Shown here: positions 42,348-51,096 of the stretch, piece by piece
How the letters are laid out: each line of letters begins with the position of its first letter
Numbering within the stretch: the stretch's first letter is position 1
Position numbers and translations under genes: made by a program
The notes under the pieces: generated by a model
Told to the model about the DNA's origin: nothing
What the model saw: only the letters and a program-made list of their open reading frames with translations
Database searches by the model: none
Assembly: GCF_024832785.1 (NCBI RefSeq)
Contig: NZ_CP116615.1
Coordinates: 4,030,001-4,094,000, forward strand
Origin: Fontisphaera persica
GTDB taxonomy: Bacteria > Verrucomicrobiota > Verrucomicrobiia > Limisphaerales > Fontisphaeraceae
Direction: 5' to 3'
DNA: 64,000 nucleotides

Positions 42348-44189
42348 CTAGGGCGCGGTCGGCGTTTTCCACCGCTCGCGGTCGGTGAGGAAGAGCTGCT
42401 CCGGGAATAAATCCGCGTAGGCGTGCTTCAAGGGAAATCCGGAGGGCACCTCCTGGCGCAAGAGACATTGCGCGATGAACATGCCCCAGCCCTGATTTTC
42501 GCCCTGGACCCATTGCGTGAGGAAGCGGTTGTCGAGCGTCTGGGGCGTGAGGTAAAGCGCGTGAATGGGTTGTCGGCGGTGAATGGCCTGAAAATCCCCT
42601 TCCGAATTGAGCGGCAGCCAGATGCAGGTGCGCTGGCCGTACCAGGCCACCGCCCAGGGAATGTCGCTCATCATCAATTCATCGGGCTTCATCCAGGCGG
42701 AGACGGCTTGAATCACCCGCGGGGCGTAGGGTGGATAAGCCATCATGGGCGCGCGCGGCGGCAGCAGTTTGACCACCAAGGGGGCCACCGCCACGAGGAT
42801 GAAGGCCCCCACGAACAGCGGCCGCGCCTCCCAGACGGCGGCCCGCGCCTGGTCCAGCAGCGTAAAGAACAACGCCACGCCAAACATGATGACCAGTGGT
42901 GTCAGCCATACCAGCACGTTCTCGCTGGACACCTCCCGGCTGGTGGTACGCGGCGAGGTTATCAAGGCCTGCGCGGCCGCCAGCAACACTAGGGCCAGCA
43001 AGCTGAAGAGCCGCAGGCGCGACAATACCGGCCGCCGGAAGGGCACCAGCAGACCCACCAGGAAAAACGCGCTCACCCACGTGCCGCCCAGCCGCGGCAG
43101 GTCTTCCGGGATTACCTGTCGCAGGCCCTGCACCAGTTTGAGCGGCAGGTCCAGCGCCTCCACATGCGTAAAGTCCGGCTCCAGCGAGCGGGGCAGCGTG
43201 GAAGCGGGAAAACTGGGCGTGCCTTCATAGAGCACATAACTGGCTGTGCCGAAAAATGCGCCGGTCAACTGATAATTGCGCCACAACCACGGCGCCACCA
43301 CCGCGCCGGCCAGCAGCAGGGTGACGGCCAGCGCCAGCCAGCGGCGCACGCCCAGGTGCGCCACCACAAACACCGCCACCGGCACGGCCAGCCAGGCAAA
43401 GGCATAGCGTGTCAACACGCCGGCGCCGAGCACCAGGCCGGTCAGCGCTGCCAGCGCTGTCATGCGCCAGCCGCTGTAAAACTCCTCCGCTCCCCGCTCC
43501 AGCCAGACCAGGCACCAGACCAGCGCCAGCACCCACACCATCACCAAAACCGTGGAGCCGCCGCTCATCGTGAAACGCCACAGCAGCTCGGTGCCCATCA
43601 ACACCACGGCCGTCAGCCACGCCACGCCTTCATCAAACAACCGCCGCGCCAGGGTGTACGCCAGCCAGACCAGCACAAAAAACAACGCCTGATTCAGGAG
43701 CACAATGGCCAGCTCCGGCAGCGGCCGGGCGGGACGATTGTCGGGGGGCGCCACTTCGTCCAGGGGCCACAACTTCATCAGCCCGGCCAGCAGGAGCGGA
43801 TAGAGCGGGGGGTGATGGATTTCGGGCATGGGACCGCCAAGCTGTGCCGGCGCCAGCAGCCGGTCGAAAGCCTGCCGCTGCTCGGGCGTCCATTGGGATT
43901 CGTCGGCGGGCAGTTTGCGGCGGGCCTCCTCGGCCTGGCGCACGGCTTGTTTCTGCAGCAAATAAACCGCCAGCGGCTGAATGGAGCGGGTGACATAGCC
44001 TTCGCCGCGGGCCAGGTGGCGGCCCAACTGGGCCTGCTCCATGGCTGCCGGCTGCTCGAAATTGCGCCAGGCCCGCACATCATAAACAGCGGCCAGCGCC
44101 ACCACACTCATCAACAACAAGGCGAACTTCAGCCAGCGGTTGCCCGCGCCTTCCGTCCAATGATAAATCCATTCCTGGATGCCCGACAT
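42348..44189 (-). CDS. GT39-like membrane glycosyltransferase (PMT family)
   Basis: 613 residues from the ATG at 44189, with ten or more membrane helices. An N-terminal periplasmic loop after the first helix has QLGRHLARGEGYVTRSI and EIHHPPLYPLLLAGLMKLW, the arrangement seen in PMT/ArnT-like GT-C enzymes that use polyprenyl-phosphate sugars. The C-terminal region is soluble and carries the last 200 residues. The frame stays open upstream into the pal region, but that part is antisense to a real gene and is rejected. It is probably part of the exopolysaccharide/exosortase block, about 100 bp upstream of the exosortase gene. Confidence 0.82.
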   Translation of the reverse strand: MSGIQEWIYHWTEGAGNRWLKFALLLMSVVALAAVYDVRAWRNFEQPAAMEQAQLGRHLARGEGYVTRSIQPLAVYLLQKQAVRQAEEARRKLPADESQWTPEQRQAFDRLLAPAQLGGPMPEIHHPPLYPLLLAGLMKLWPLDEVAPPDNRPARPLPELAIVLLNQALFFVLVWLAYTLARRLFDEGVAWLTAVVLMGTELLWRFTMSGGSTVLVMVWVLALVWCLVWLERGAEEFYSGWRMTALAALTGLVLGAGVLTRYAFAWLAVPVAVFVVAHLGVRRWLALAVTLLLAGAVVAPWLWRNYQLTGAFFGTASYVLYEGTPSFPASTLPRSLEPDFTHVEALDLPLKLVQGLRQVIPEDLPRLGGTWVSAFFLVGLLVPFRRPVLSRLRLFSLLALVLLAAAQALITSPRTTSREVSSENVLVWLTPLVIMFGVALFFTLLDQARAAVWEARPLFVGAFILVAVAPLVVKLLPPRAPMMAYPPYAPRVIQAVSAWMKPDELMMSDIPWAVAWYGQRTCIWLPLNSEGDFQAIHRRQPIHALYLTPQTLDNRFLTQWVQGENQGWGMFIAQCLLRQEVPSGFPLKHAYADLFPEQLFLTDRERWKTPTAP

Positions 44190-44421
44190 AGTTACCCGTA
44201 TTCCCCGGCCTGCGTTTTTTCTGCCGCCGGCGATGTTGCCAACATGGGGTGTGAACCTGCCTGGCGCAAGCCAAATATGGGAGAAAGGGCGGAAACTCCA
44301 CGCGGAGTGAAAAGGATGGGAAACCATGATGAAAATGGCCGGCCGGCGGCGCCCTCCGAGCTGGCCCCAACCCCCTGTGCACCAGCCCCGCCGGCACGGT
44401 GGGGAGAACAGGAAGCTCAAG

Positions 44422-44449
44422 CAAAAAGGCCCTCCCCCAAGGGAGGGCC
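44422..44449 (-). terminator. Rho-independent terminator of the tol-pal operon
   Basis: A 9-bp perfect stem, GGCCCTCCC (44428-44436) and GGGAGGGCC (44441-44449), with a 4-nt loop. On the minus strand it is followed by TTTTTGC. It lies about 40 bp after the stop of pal at 44488 and closes the leftward operon. Confidence 0.88.
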
Positions 44450-44487
44450 CGCGCACTTGAAAGACCGGCGGTAGCGAGGTCGAAGCC

Positions 44488-45102
44488 TCAAGGCTTGCGG
44501 TAGAGAATGAACTCGCCGCGGCGGTTTTTGGACCAGGCTTCCTCGTTGTGGCCCTGGACGGCGGGTTTGTCCTCGCCAAAGCTGACGGTGTAGATGCGGT
44601 TGCCGTCAATGCCCAGGTTGATGAGGAACTCGCGCAGGGCCAGCGCGCGCCGCTCGCCCAGGGAGCGGTTGTATTCCTCGGTGCCGCGCTCATCGCAATG
44701 GCCTTCAATTTGCAGCTTGGTGTCGGGCTGCGCCTTGAGCACGCCGGCCACGGCCTGCACCTTGGGCTGCTCGCTCTGGCGCACAGCGGAGCGGTCAAAC
44801 TCGAAATAGACGGTGTAATTCTTGAGCGCCTCGCGGTCCGGCGTCATGCCTTCCAGGCCGGCGCGGGAAGGCTGTTCAAAAGGATTGCCGGACAGGGGCG
44901 TGCCGCTGGGTGACTGGTTGCTGCCGGGCAGGGCGGGAACCTGCTCCGCGCCGGTGCCCGTGCCGGTGGCGCCCGAGGCGCCGGTGCCGGTCTTGGCGGG
45001 CAGGCCGGTCACCGGTTTGTTGCTCTTTTTCGTGCAGCCGGAGGAGACCGCGAGCGTGGCCGCCAGACTCAGGGTGAGAAGCAGGGACAGATATTTTTTC
45101 AT
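44488..45102 (-). CDS. pal: Peptidoglycan-associated lipoprotein (Pal)
   Basis: 204 residues from the ATG at 45102. A lipoprotein signal (LAATLAVSSGC) has its lipidated Cys at about residue 23. A low-complexity Gly/Thr/Pro linker (about 30-85) leads to the OmpA-like domain: VYFEFDRSAV, IEGHCDERGTEEYNRSLGERRA and VSFGEDKP. The conserved Asp and Arg that bind meso-diaminopimelate are present. It anchors the outer membrane to peptidoglycan and works with TolB. It is the last gene of the operon. Confidence 0.95.
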   Translation of the reverse strand: MKKYLSLLLTLSLAATLAVSSGCTKKSNKPVTGLPAKTGTGASGATGTGTGAEQVPALPGSNQSPSGTPLSGNPFEQPSRAGLEGMTPDREALKNYTVYFEFDRSAVRQSEQPKVQAVAGVLKAQPDTKLQIEGHCDERGTEEYNRSLGERRALALREFLINLGIDGNRIYTVSFGEDKPAVQGHNEEAWSKNRRGEFILYRKP

Positions 45103-45146
45103 AATGGACAAGGGAGATTTGGTGCGTGGGGTGTGCGTTGCAAAGG

Positions 45147-45767
45147 TTACGGTTTGGGGGTTAACAAAATAAACTCGCCCCGCCGGTTTTTGGACCAGGC
45201 CGCTTCGTTGTGGCCCGGCACGGCAGGTTTGTCTTCGCCGAAACTGACGGTGAAGATGCGTTCGCTGGAGATGCCCAGCAAAATCAGGTACTCGCGGATG
45301 GACAGCGCGCGGCGCTCGCCCAGGGAGCGGTTGTATTCCTCGGTGCCGCGCTCATCGCAATGGCCTTCCACTTCCACGGAAGCCTCCGGCCGTTTTTTCA
45401 GGGCCTCGGCCACGGCCTGCACCTTGCCGCGCTCGCTGGCGCGGACGGCGGACTTGTCGAAGTCAAAATAAACGGTCTGGTTTTTGAAATACTCGCGGTC
45501 TTCGTTCATGTTTTCGCGGCGGGAGCGGTCCGGCAGCGGGATGGAGCCAACGTCCGTGGCGCCGGGTTTGAGGCCGGTGCCGGTGGAGCCGGGCGGTTGC
45601 GCGGCGCGTCCGGCATCGTCCATGAGGCCGGCCAGTTCGTTGGTGACACTGCGGCTGTGGCCCGGAATGTAGGTCAGGGCGGTGGGCCGTCGCCGGCAAC
45701 CCTCGCCCAGCAGCACAATCAAAGCCAGACCCAAACTCAACCAGATGGATGCGGTGAGGCGGTTCAT
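45147..45767 (-). CDS. Second Pal/OmpA-family lipoprotein
   Basis: 206 residues. A lipoprotein signal (LGLALIVLLGEGC) is followed by a linker and an OmpA domain nearly identical in key segments to Pal: VYFDFDKSAVRASERGKVQAVAE, VEGHCDERGTEEYNRSLGERRALS and VSFGEDKPAVPGHNEAAWSKNRRGEF. It lies 45 bp upstream of pal and is clearly a tandem duplicate. Both copies keep the peptidoglycan-binding residues, so both may be functional. Whether they bind TolB equally cannot be told. Confidence 0.92.
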   Translation of the reverse strand: MNRLTASIWLSLGLALIVLLGEGCRRRPTALTYIPGHSRSVTNELAGLMDDAGRAAQPPGSTGTGLKPGATDVGSIPLPDRSRRENMNEDREYFKNQTVYFDFDKSAVRASERGKVQAVAEALKKRPEASVEVEGHCDERGTEEYNRSLGERRALSIREYLILLGISSERIFTVSFGEDKPAVPGHNEAAWSKNRRGEFILLTPKP

Positions 45768-45791
45768 GATGTTCGCTTCATCGGTTCGGGG

Positions 45792-46994
45792 TTAACGCGC
45801 CCAACTGGGCTGGGACGCGCTGCCGCCGACCTGGTGCGCATCCTTGACCCGTTTGGTGGGGACGTCAAGCAAAGACAGCACCCGGTTGCCGTTGCCGGTG
45901 CGGCGCGCAATCACCAGCGTGCGCGAATTGGGCGCCCACGAAGGGTCTTCGCCCGGCGCCAGCCGGATGGCTTCGCCGCCCTCCGCGGGCACCACGCAGA
46001 CCTCGAAGCTGTTGGGGCCGGTCTGGGTGGTGAAGGCAATCCATTTGCCGTCCGGCGACCAGTCCGGCTCGGTGGCGTTGCTCACCAGCGCCGTGCGCAG
46101 ACGCCGGACTTCGCCGCTGGCCGCGTTCACCACATACAACCCGCGCCCGCCTTCCTGCCGCGAGGCGTAGCACAGATATTTCCCATCCGGCGACCAGCAC
46201 GGGGAGGACTCGCCCTCGCGGCTGTTGGTCAACTTCCGCAGGTTCTGGCCTTCGGCGTCGGCCACGTACAGGTTGGGGCTGCCGCCCTTGCTCAGGATGA
46301 GGGCCAGCTTGCCATCAGGGGATACAGCCGGGCTGATGTTGGAGCCGGCATGGCGCGCCACCGGCCGCCGCACGCCCGCGCTCAAGTCATGCAGGTAAAT
46401 GGCGGGGAAGCCTTCCTTGTAGGAGACGTAATACAACTGGCGCGCGCCCGGCCGCCAGCAGGGGGCGGCGGCAATGGTATTGTCGCGGGTGATGGCCACT
46501 ACGTTGTGGCCGTCAAAGTCGGAGACACAAATTTCCTTGGCGGGCCCGCGGTCCACCTTGAAGGCAATCTGGGTGTGGAAAATGGGCTTGGTGCCGCGGA
46601 GGGCAAGGATGACATCGTTGGCAAAGGCATGGGCCTGCGCCCGCAGCGTGCCCCCGGTGTAAGCCTTGGCGAGCAGCGAGCTTTTGGTGCGGGCGTCCAT
46701 CAGGGCGCCCTGCACGTTGCCACTGTTGGAGCCTTGCACCAGGTACACCGCCCGCTCCAGCGGCACGATTTCACAACCGAGCACTTCCAAATCAAAACGG
46801 ATGACCTGGTCCACCTCTCCCGCAAAACCCGCCACCGCCACCGGAATGACCGAGGCCGGGTTGGCCTCCTTGGGAATGACGAGTGTTTCCTCCCCGGTTT
46901 GGGCGCGCAAGCCCTCCGCCCACAGGCAGAGGCTCGCTGCGCCCCAGGCCAGGCGCTGACCAAAACTCCGGCGCGACACGTAAAGTTTGTTCAT
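45792..46994 (-). CDS. tolB: Tol-Pal system translocation protein TolB
   Basis: 400 residues. The N-terminus is RRSFGQRLAWGAASL, which may be read as a twin-arginine-like or ordinary signal peptide (residues 8-30). A TolB N-terminal domain (about 40-170) is followed by a six-bladed beta-propeller of repeats of the type (S/P)DGKxL..YxSxxxGxxxLY. Blades show PAVSPDGKLALILSKGG, PCWSPDGKYLCYAS and PDWSPDGKWIAFTT. It is periplasmic and links Pal to TolA. Its start overlaps the TolA stop by 4 bp (ATGA). Confidence 0.93.
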   Translation of the reverse strand: MNKLYVSRRSFGQRLAWGAASLCLWAEGLRAQTGEETLVIPKEANPASVIPVAVAGFAGEVDQVIRFDLEVLGCEIVPLERAVYLVQGSNSGNVQGALMDARTKSSLLAKAYTGGTLRAQAHAFANDVILALRGTKPIFHTQIAFKVDRGPAKEICVSDFDGHNVVAITRDNTIAAAPCWRPGARQLYYVSYKEGFPAIYLHDLSAGVRRPVARHAGSNISPAVSPDGKLALILSKGGSPNLYVADAEGQNLRKLTNSREGESSPCWSPDGKYLCYASRQEGGRGLYVVNAASGEVRRLRTALVSNATEPDWSPDGKWIAFTTQTGPNSFEVCVVPAEGGEAIRLAPGEDPSWAPNSRTLVIARRTGNGNRVLSLLDVPTKRVKDAHQVGGSASQPSWAR

Positions 46995-47881
46995 CCTAAT
47001 CCTCGTTTGACTTTGAGATTGAATTCGATTTTGAAGGTCCGCTCCAAATCCCGCGCCCCCTCGGGAAAGGGCGGCAGTTCTTTCACCGCCTCGAGCGCGT
47101 TTTGCACGGACAAATCCATCAGGTGGTTGCCCGAGCGTTTGAGGATGCGGGCATCCACAATCCGGCCGCTGCGGTGCACAATGATGCGCGCCACCGTCAC
47201 CGCCGTCTCCTCCTCCAGTTCCGGCGGCGGTCGCCAGGCATCGTCATACGCGCCCAGCACGGCCTGGCTGTAATTGATGGCCGCGGCCCCGCCACCCACC
47301 CCGGAACCGACCACATCGCTGAGGGTCAATCCGCCGGAGGTCAATCCCTGGTTAAGGGATTGCATGACCCGCTCCACGGCCTGGGCGCGCTGGTGGGACG
47401 CCGCCGCGCCACCTTTGGCGGTGGACGCTGGCGAGGTCTTCTCGCTGGCCGATTTCTCCGCGCTCTTGCGCGTGGTCAAGGTGGTGTTGATGCGCGGGTT
47501 TTTGGAAGGCGGCGCGGTGGTGGTGGCCTTGGCGGTGTTTTTGGGCGCCGGCTCCACCTTGGGCGCAACGGGCGTGGGATTGGCCTTGGGGGGCGTGGGC
47601 GTGGGAGGGGTGGGCGGCGTGGGCGTGGGAGTGGTCCGGGCGGGGGGCGCCGGCGGCGCGGGGGTGGGGGAGGGCGTGGGATTGGGCAGGCGCACCATTT
47701 GGGGCGCGCCGCCTCCGCCATTAAGCACACTGTCCACCAGCCGCCCGCTGAAATACTTGATGGGGATGATTTCGCGCGGGGGCGGCGGCTTGTGGAAGGC
47801 GGAGCCGACCAGCAAAACGCCCAGCAGCACCGCGTGAATGGCGGCGCTCACGAACAGGCATTTTTTTTGCAGTGGCTCCAT
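46991..47881 (-). CDS. tolA: TolA/TonB-like energy-transducing protein
   Basis: 296 residues. An N-terminal membrane anchor (CLFVSAAIHAVLLGVLLVGS) is followed by an extreme Pro/Thr/Ala-rich stretch (about 65-135), where TolA normally has a long helix. An Ala/Ser segment follows, then a C-terminal TonB-type domain with YDDAWRPPPELEEETAVTV, RIIVHRSGRIVDARIL and the AVKELPPFPEG strand. Position between tolR and tolB defines it as the TolA-equivalent. It spans the periplasm and transmits force from TolQ/TolR to Pal-TolB. Only 1 bp separates it from tolR. Confidence 0.85.
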   Translation of the reverse strand: MEPLQKKCLFVSAAIHAVLLGVLLVGSAFHKPPPPREIIPIKYFSGRLVDSVLNGGGGAPQMVRLPNPTPSPTPAPPAPPARTTPTPTPPTPPTPTPPKANPTPVAPKVEPAPKNTAKATTTAPPSKNPRINTTLTTRKSAEKSASEKTSPASTAKGGAAASHQRAQAVERVMQSLNQGLTSGGLTLSDVVGSGVGGGAAAINYSQAVLGAYDDAWRPPPELEEETAVTVARIIVHRSGRIVDARILKRSGNHLMDLSVQNALEAVKELPPFPEGARDLERTFKIEFNLKVKRGLG

Positions 47882-47882
47882 G

Positions 47883-48302
47883 TTACCGGGGTTCGCCCTG
47901 GGTGCGCAGGCTCAGGCGGGTCATGCCGCGGCGTTCGCACATGTCAATCAACGCCGCCACATACTTGTATGGCCCGTCCTGGTCCGCCCGCACATAAATG
48001 ATGGTGTTGGGATTGGCCCGAAACGCCCGGGCCAGCTCCTCCTCGATTTGCGCCAGCGTCATCGGCCGCCCCCGCAAACGGTACTGGCCGGTGGGCGAAA
48101 TCTCGACCGTCTGAATGTCATCCCGATTGGGGCGTTGCGGCTCGGTGCGCCCGCCCTCGGGGAGATTCAGGCGGATGCTCTTTTCCAGGAGTGGCGTGGT
48201 GATGACAAAAATGATGAGCAGCACAAAGGCAAGGTCCAGCAGCGGAGTGATGTTGATTTCACTCAGCGTGACCAGAGGGTTTCTTTGGCTGAACCGCCGC
48301 AT
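47883..48302 (-). CDS. tolR: TolR/ExbD-family biopolymer transport protein
   Basis: 139 residues, a single N-terminal membrane helix (PLLDLAFVLLIIFVITTPLL) with the conserved Asp in the membrane (NITPLLDLAFVLLI), and a periplasmic domain. TolR forms the proton-driven stator complex with TolQ. It stands between tolQ (11 bp upstream) and the TolA-like gene (1 bp downstream) in the leftward operon. Confidence 0.94.
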   Translation of the reverse strand: MRRFSQRNPLVTLSEINITPLLDLAFVLLIIFVITTPLLEKSIRLNLPEGGRTEPQRPNRDDIQTVEISPTGQYRLRGRPMTLAQIEEELARAFRANPNTIIYVRADQDGPYKYVAALIDMCERRGMTRLSLRTQGEPR

Positions 48303-48313
48303 GGCTGCCGCGT

Positions 48314-49006
48314 CTATTTTTCTTCCAGATACTCCGCCTCCATCCGCGAGGCGAGGTCCTGGGCAAAGTTGTCCAATTGCACCGTCATGGCGCGCAAATT
48401 GTGCACCAGATAATTATATCCAAACATGGAAGGGATGGCGACCAGCAGGCCGGCCACGGTGGTGATGAGGGCCGCCGCGACGCCGGGGGCCATGGTGGCC
48501 AGCGTGGCCTCGCCCTTCAAGGCCACATGGCTGAAGGTGCTCATCACGCCCCACACCGTGCCCAGCAGCCCCAGGAACGGCGCGCCGCTGACCGCCAGGG
48601 CCAGCGTGATTAACCCGCTCTCGAGTTGCAGGCTTTGCGAGGCCACCGCCCCCTCCAGCGCGCGTTTCACGTGCTCCATCGCCTTCAACGAAACAAAGGT
48701 TTTGCGTCCCTGGCCGTCCGGCTGGCGCAGTCGCGCCTCCAGCGCCGAGCAGCCTTCCAGATAGACGGAATACAGCGGGCAACCCTCCACCGGGAGGTTG
48801 CGGTCATAGACGGCCAGGACATTGGGCTGCCGGCGATACTCGGCGGAGAAAAAGGCGTTGAGCTTTTTCGCGCGCCGCATTTGCAAGGCTTTGGCGGCCA
48901 TCACCGACCACGCGGTGATGGACAGCACAATCAACAGAATGATGATGATTTTTGCTTCCGTGGTCGCCCACGTCCAAATGGAAATCAATTCCATTTGGGC
49001 TGCCAT
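48314..49006 (-). CDS. tolQ: TolQ/ExbB-family proton channel protein
   Basis: 230 residues from the ATG at 49006, chosen because the reading frame stays open far upstream with no family homology. Three membrane helices are seen: AKIIIILLIVLSITAWSVM, ALAVSGAPFLGLLGTVWGVM and LITTVAGLLVAIPSMFGYN. The ExbB/TolQ signature is LGLLGTVWGVMSTFSHVA and GVAAALITTVAGLLVAIP. First gene of the tol-pal operon. With TolR it uses proton flow to drive envelope constriction and outer-membrane stability. Confidence 0.94.
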   Translation of the reverse strand: MAAQMELISIWTWATTEAKIIIILLIVLSITAWSVMAAKALQMRRAKKLNAFFSAEYRRQPNVLAVYDRNLPVEGCPLYSVYLEGCSALEARLRQPDGQGRKTFVSLKAMEHVKRALEGAVASQSLQLESGLITLALAVSGAPFLGLLGTVWGVMSTFSHVALKGEATLATMAPGVAAALITTVAGLLVAIPSMFGYNYLVHNLRAMTVQLDNFAQDLASRMEAEYLEEK

Positions 49007-49360
49007 GAATGCCCAAGGCACAGTCTTACAATCCTTTCCACCGGCCTGCCGCCCGCCCGGCCCCTGCCCGGTGAGCGCAACGGCATGGCCCTGCTCTTGT
49101 GCGGCAACGTTAAAGTGATGCACCCGGTGCCGGACCCATCCCCTGCCGCGGCGGAATAGGTTCACCTCTGCTCGCACCTGCGCGCGGACCGCCTTTGCCC
49201 CTTCCCGCGCGCAGAACATGACGGTTTGATGCCCTATTTCCGCCGACTGTTCAATCCTTTTTGCGCAGTTCCGCGCGAACCGCCGGCGTTTGCGCCTTGC
49301 CTGCCGCGGCGGTCCGCCTTCCCGCTGGCCATTCCGGGCCGGACATGGCAAGCTGCCGCC
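49007..49360. other. Divergent intergenic region tolQ-deoC
   Basis: About 354 bp holding the presumed promoters of the tol-pal operon (leftward) and deoC (rightward). The frames of both neighbours stay open across it without homology. I see no clear promoter, operator or structured RNA. Confidence 0.3.
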
Positions 49361-50122
49361 ATGAAATATACCTATGAAGAACTGGCGGGGATGCTGGACC
49401 ATTCGCTGCTGCATCCCACGCTGACCGACCAGGAAATGGAGGAGGGCTGTCGGCTGGCCGCTCGTTATCGGGTGGCCTCGGTGTGTGTCAAGCCGTACTT
49501 CGTCAAGCGCGCCGCCGAGCTGCTGCGCGGCACGGGGGTCAAAGTGGGCGCGGTGGTGGCCTTCCCCCACGGCAACAGCGCCACGGAGGTCAAACGTTAT
49601 GAAACCCGTGTGGCCTGTCAGGACGGCGCGGTGGAGATTGACATGGTCATCAATGTGGGGAAGGCCCTCAGCGGCGATTGGGATTACGTGGAGGCCGACA
49701 TCCGGGCCGTCTGCGAAGAAGCCCACGCCCACGGCGCCAAGGTGAAGGTCATTTTTGAAAACGATTACCTGCCCAACGACGACATCAAAATCCGCCTCTG
49801 CCAGGTCAGCGAGCGCGCCGGCGCCGACTGGGTCAAGACCAGCACCGGCTACGGCTTTGTCAAAGGGCCGGACGGCAAATACAGCTACCGCGGCGCCACC
49901 GAGCATGATTTGCGCCTGATGCGCGCCCATGTCTCGCCCGCCGTGCAAGTGAAAGCGGCCGGCGGCGTGCGGGACCTGGACACGCTTATGTTGGTGCGCG
50001 ACTTGGGCTGCACCCGCTGCGGCGCCACCGCGTCGGCGGCCATGCTGGAGGAATACAAAAAGCGCGCGGCGGGCGAGGGGGCTGCCTCGGGCCAGGCCAG
50101 CCTGGGCAGCGGGGGTTATTGA
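49361..50122 (+). CDS. deoC: Deoxyribose-phosphate aldolase
   Basis: 253 residues from the ATG at 49361. TIM-barrel enzyme with ASVCVKPYFV, VGAVVAFPHG, EIDMVINVG, VKVIFENDYL and the Schiff-base Lys in WVKTSTGYG. It splits 2-deoxyribose-5-phosphate to acetaldehyde and glyceraldehyde-3-phosphate, in deoxynucleoside catabolism. The last 15 residues are Gly/Ala-rich and outside the usual domain. It converges on the isoaspartyl methyltransferase gene, 15 bp away. Confidence 0.95.
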   Translation: MKYTYEELAGMLDHSLLHPTLTDQEMEEGCRLAARYRVASVCVKPYFVKRAAELLRGTGVKVGAVVAFPHGNSATEVKRYETRVACQDGAVEIDMVINVGKALSGDWDYVEADIRAVCEEAHAHGAKVKVIFENDYLPNDDIKIRLCQVSERAGADWVKTSTGYGFVKGPDGKYSYRGATEHDLRLMRAHVSPAVQVKAAGGVRDLDTLMLVRDLGCTRCGATASAAMLEEYKKRAAGEGAASGQASLGSGGY

Positions 50123-50137
50123 GGCGGAGGCCCTGCC

Positions 50138-50890
50138 TTATTTGCGGGTCATCGGTACAAAGCGCACCGGCAGGACAGCCTGCTGGCGGACGCGGTCCTT
50201 CTCTTTGACCAGCAAGTACAGGTCCTGCGCGTGCAGCGGCCCCACCGGGATAATCATGCGGCCGCCCTCCTTGAGCTGGCGCACCAGCGGCTCCGGCACT
50301 TTTTCCGGCGCGCAGGTGACGATGATGGAGTCAAAGGGGGCGTGCTCCGGCCAGCCCAGGTAGCCATCGCCCGCCTTGACCATGACGTTGGTATAGCCCA
50401 GCCGTTTCAGGGTGGCCTCGGCCTGGCGGGCCAGCGGCTCAATGATTTCGATGGTGTACACCTCCTTGACCAGCGGCGAGAGTACGGCGGCCTGATAGCC
50501 GCTGCCGGTGCCGATTTCCAGGACCCGATGATGCGGCTGCGGCTCCAGGCATTGTGTCATGAAAGCCACGATGTAGGGCTGGGAAATGGTCTGGCCGTGC
50601 CCGATGGGCAGGGGGTAATCCTCGTAAGCCTCGCGCACGACGTTGGCCGGCACAAATTCATGGCGGGGCACCTGCCCCATGACTTCGAGCACGCGCCGGT
50701 TGGTGATGTCACGACCGAAGCCCGCCAATTGCTGCTCCACCATCCGGCGCCGGGCCTGGGCAAAGGCGTCCGCTGCGCCTCCCGGATTGGGCGGCTCTGG
50801 CGCGGAATCGCAACCCCAAAACGACCACCAGCTCATCATTGCCAGTAGCAAGATGCCATAGGGACGGCGGGCTGTTAATTGCATTTTCAT
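50138..50890 (-). CDS. pcm: Protein-L-isoaspartate O-methyltransferase with lipoprotein-type N-terminus
   Basis: 250 residues from the ATG at 50890 (a second ATG follows two codons later). The methyltransferase domain (about 50-250) has RVLEIGTGSGYQAAVL (SAM-binding motif I), PIGHGQTISQPYIVAFM and VYTIEIIEPLA. It methylates isoaspartyl residues of damaged proteins. Unusually, the first 27 residues look like a lipoprotein signal (GILLLAMMSWWSFWGC), followed by DSAPEPPNPGG. A cytosolic product could start at an internal Met (RRRMVEQQL, about residue 50). Confidence 0.85.
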   Translation of the reverse strand: MKMQLTARRPYGILLLAMMSWWSFWGCDSAPEPPNPGGAADAFAQARRRMVEQQLAGFGRDITNRRVLEVMGQVPRHEFVPANVVREAYEDYPLPIGHGQTISQPYIVAFMTQCLEPQPHHRVLEIGTGSGYQAAVLSPLVKEVYTIEIIEPLARQAEATLKRLGYTNVMVKAGDGYLGWPEHAPFDSIIVTCAPEKVPEPLVRQLKEGGRMIIPVGPLHAQDLYLLVKEKDRVRQQAVLPVRFVPMTRK

Positions 50891-51096
50891 GGCACAGCCA
50901 GGGTGAAGACCAGCAACAATATAAGCCAGCCATCCGCCTAAAGCCAGCCTGCCGGGAGCTTGAATTCCCCTGCCGCCGGGCCACTGCCCAACTGCCCGCC
51001 AGCGGCCCACCTTTACCGCCTCCGCCGCCACGGGCAGGGGGATTTTCCCGAAATTCCCCGTTGCGCGCGAGGCAGGGAGCCTCTTATTTTGGGGGC

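Noticed and set aside
44190-44798. Longer N-terminus for the GT39-like protein
   Set aside because: The extension lies over the terminator and antisense to pal, is low complexity, and has no membrane features; the ATG at 44189 starts the hydrophobic protein.
45210-47273. 687-codon open frame on the plus strand
   Set aside because: It runs antisense across the complete Pal, TolB and TolA coding sequences and has no motif; a GC-rich shadow frame.
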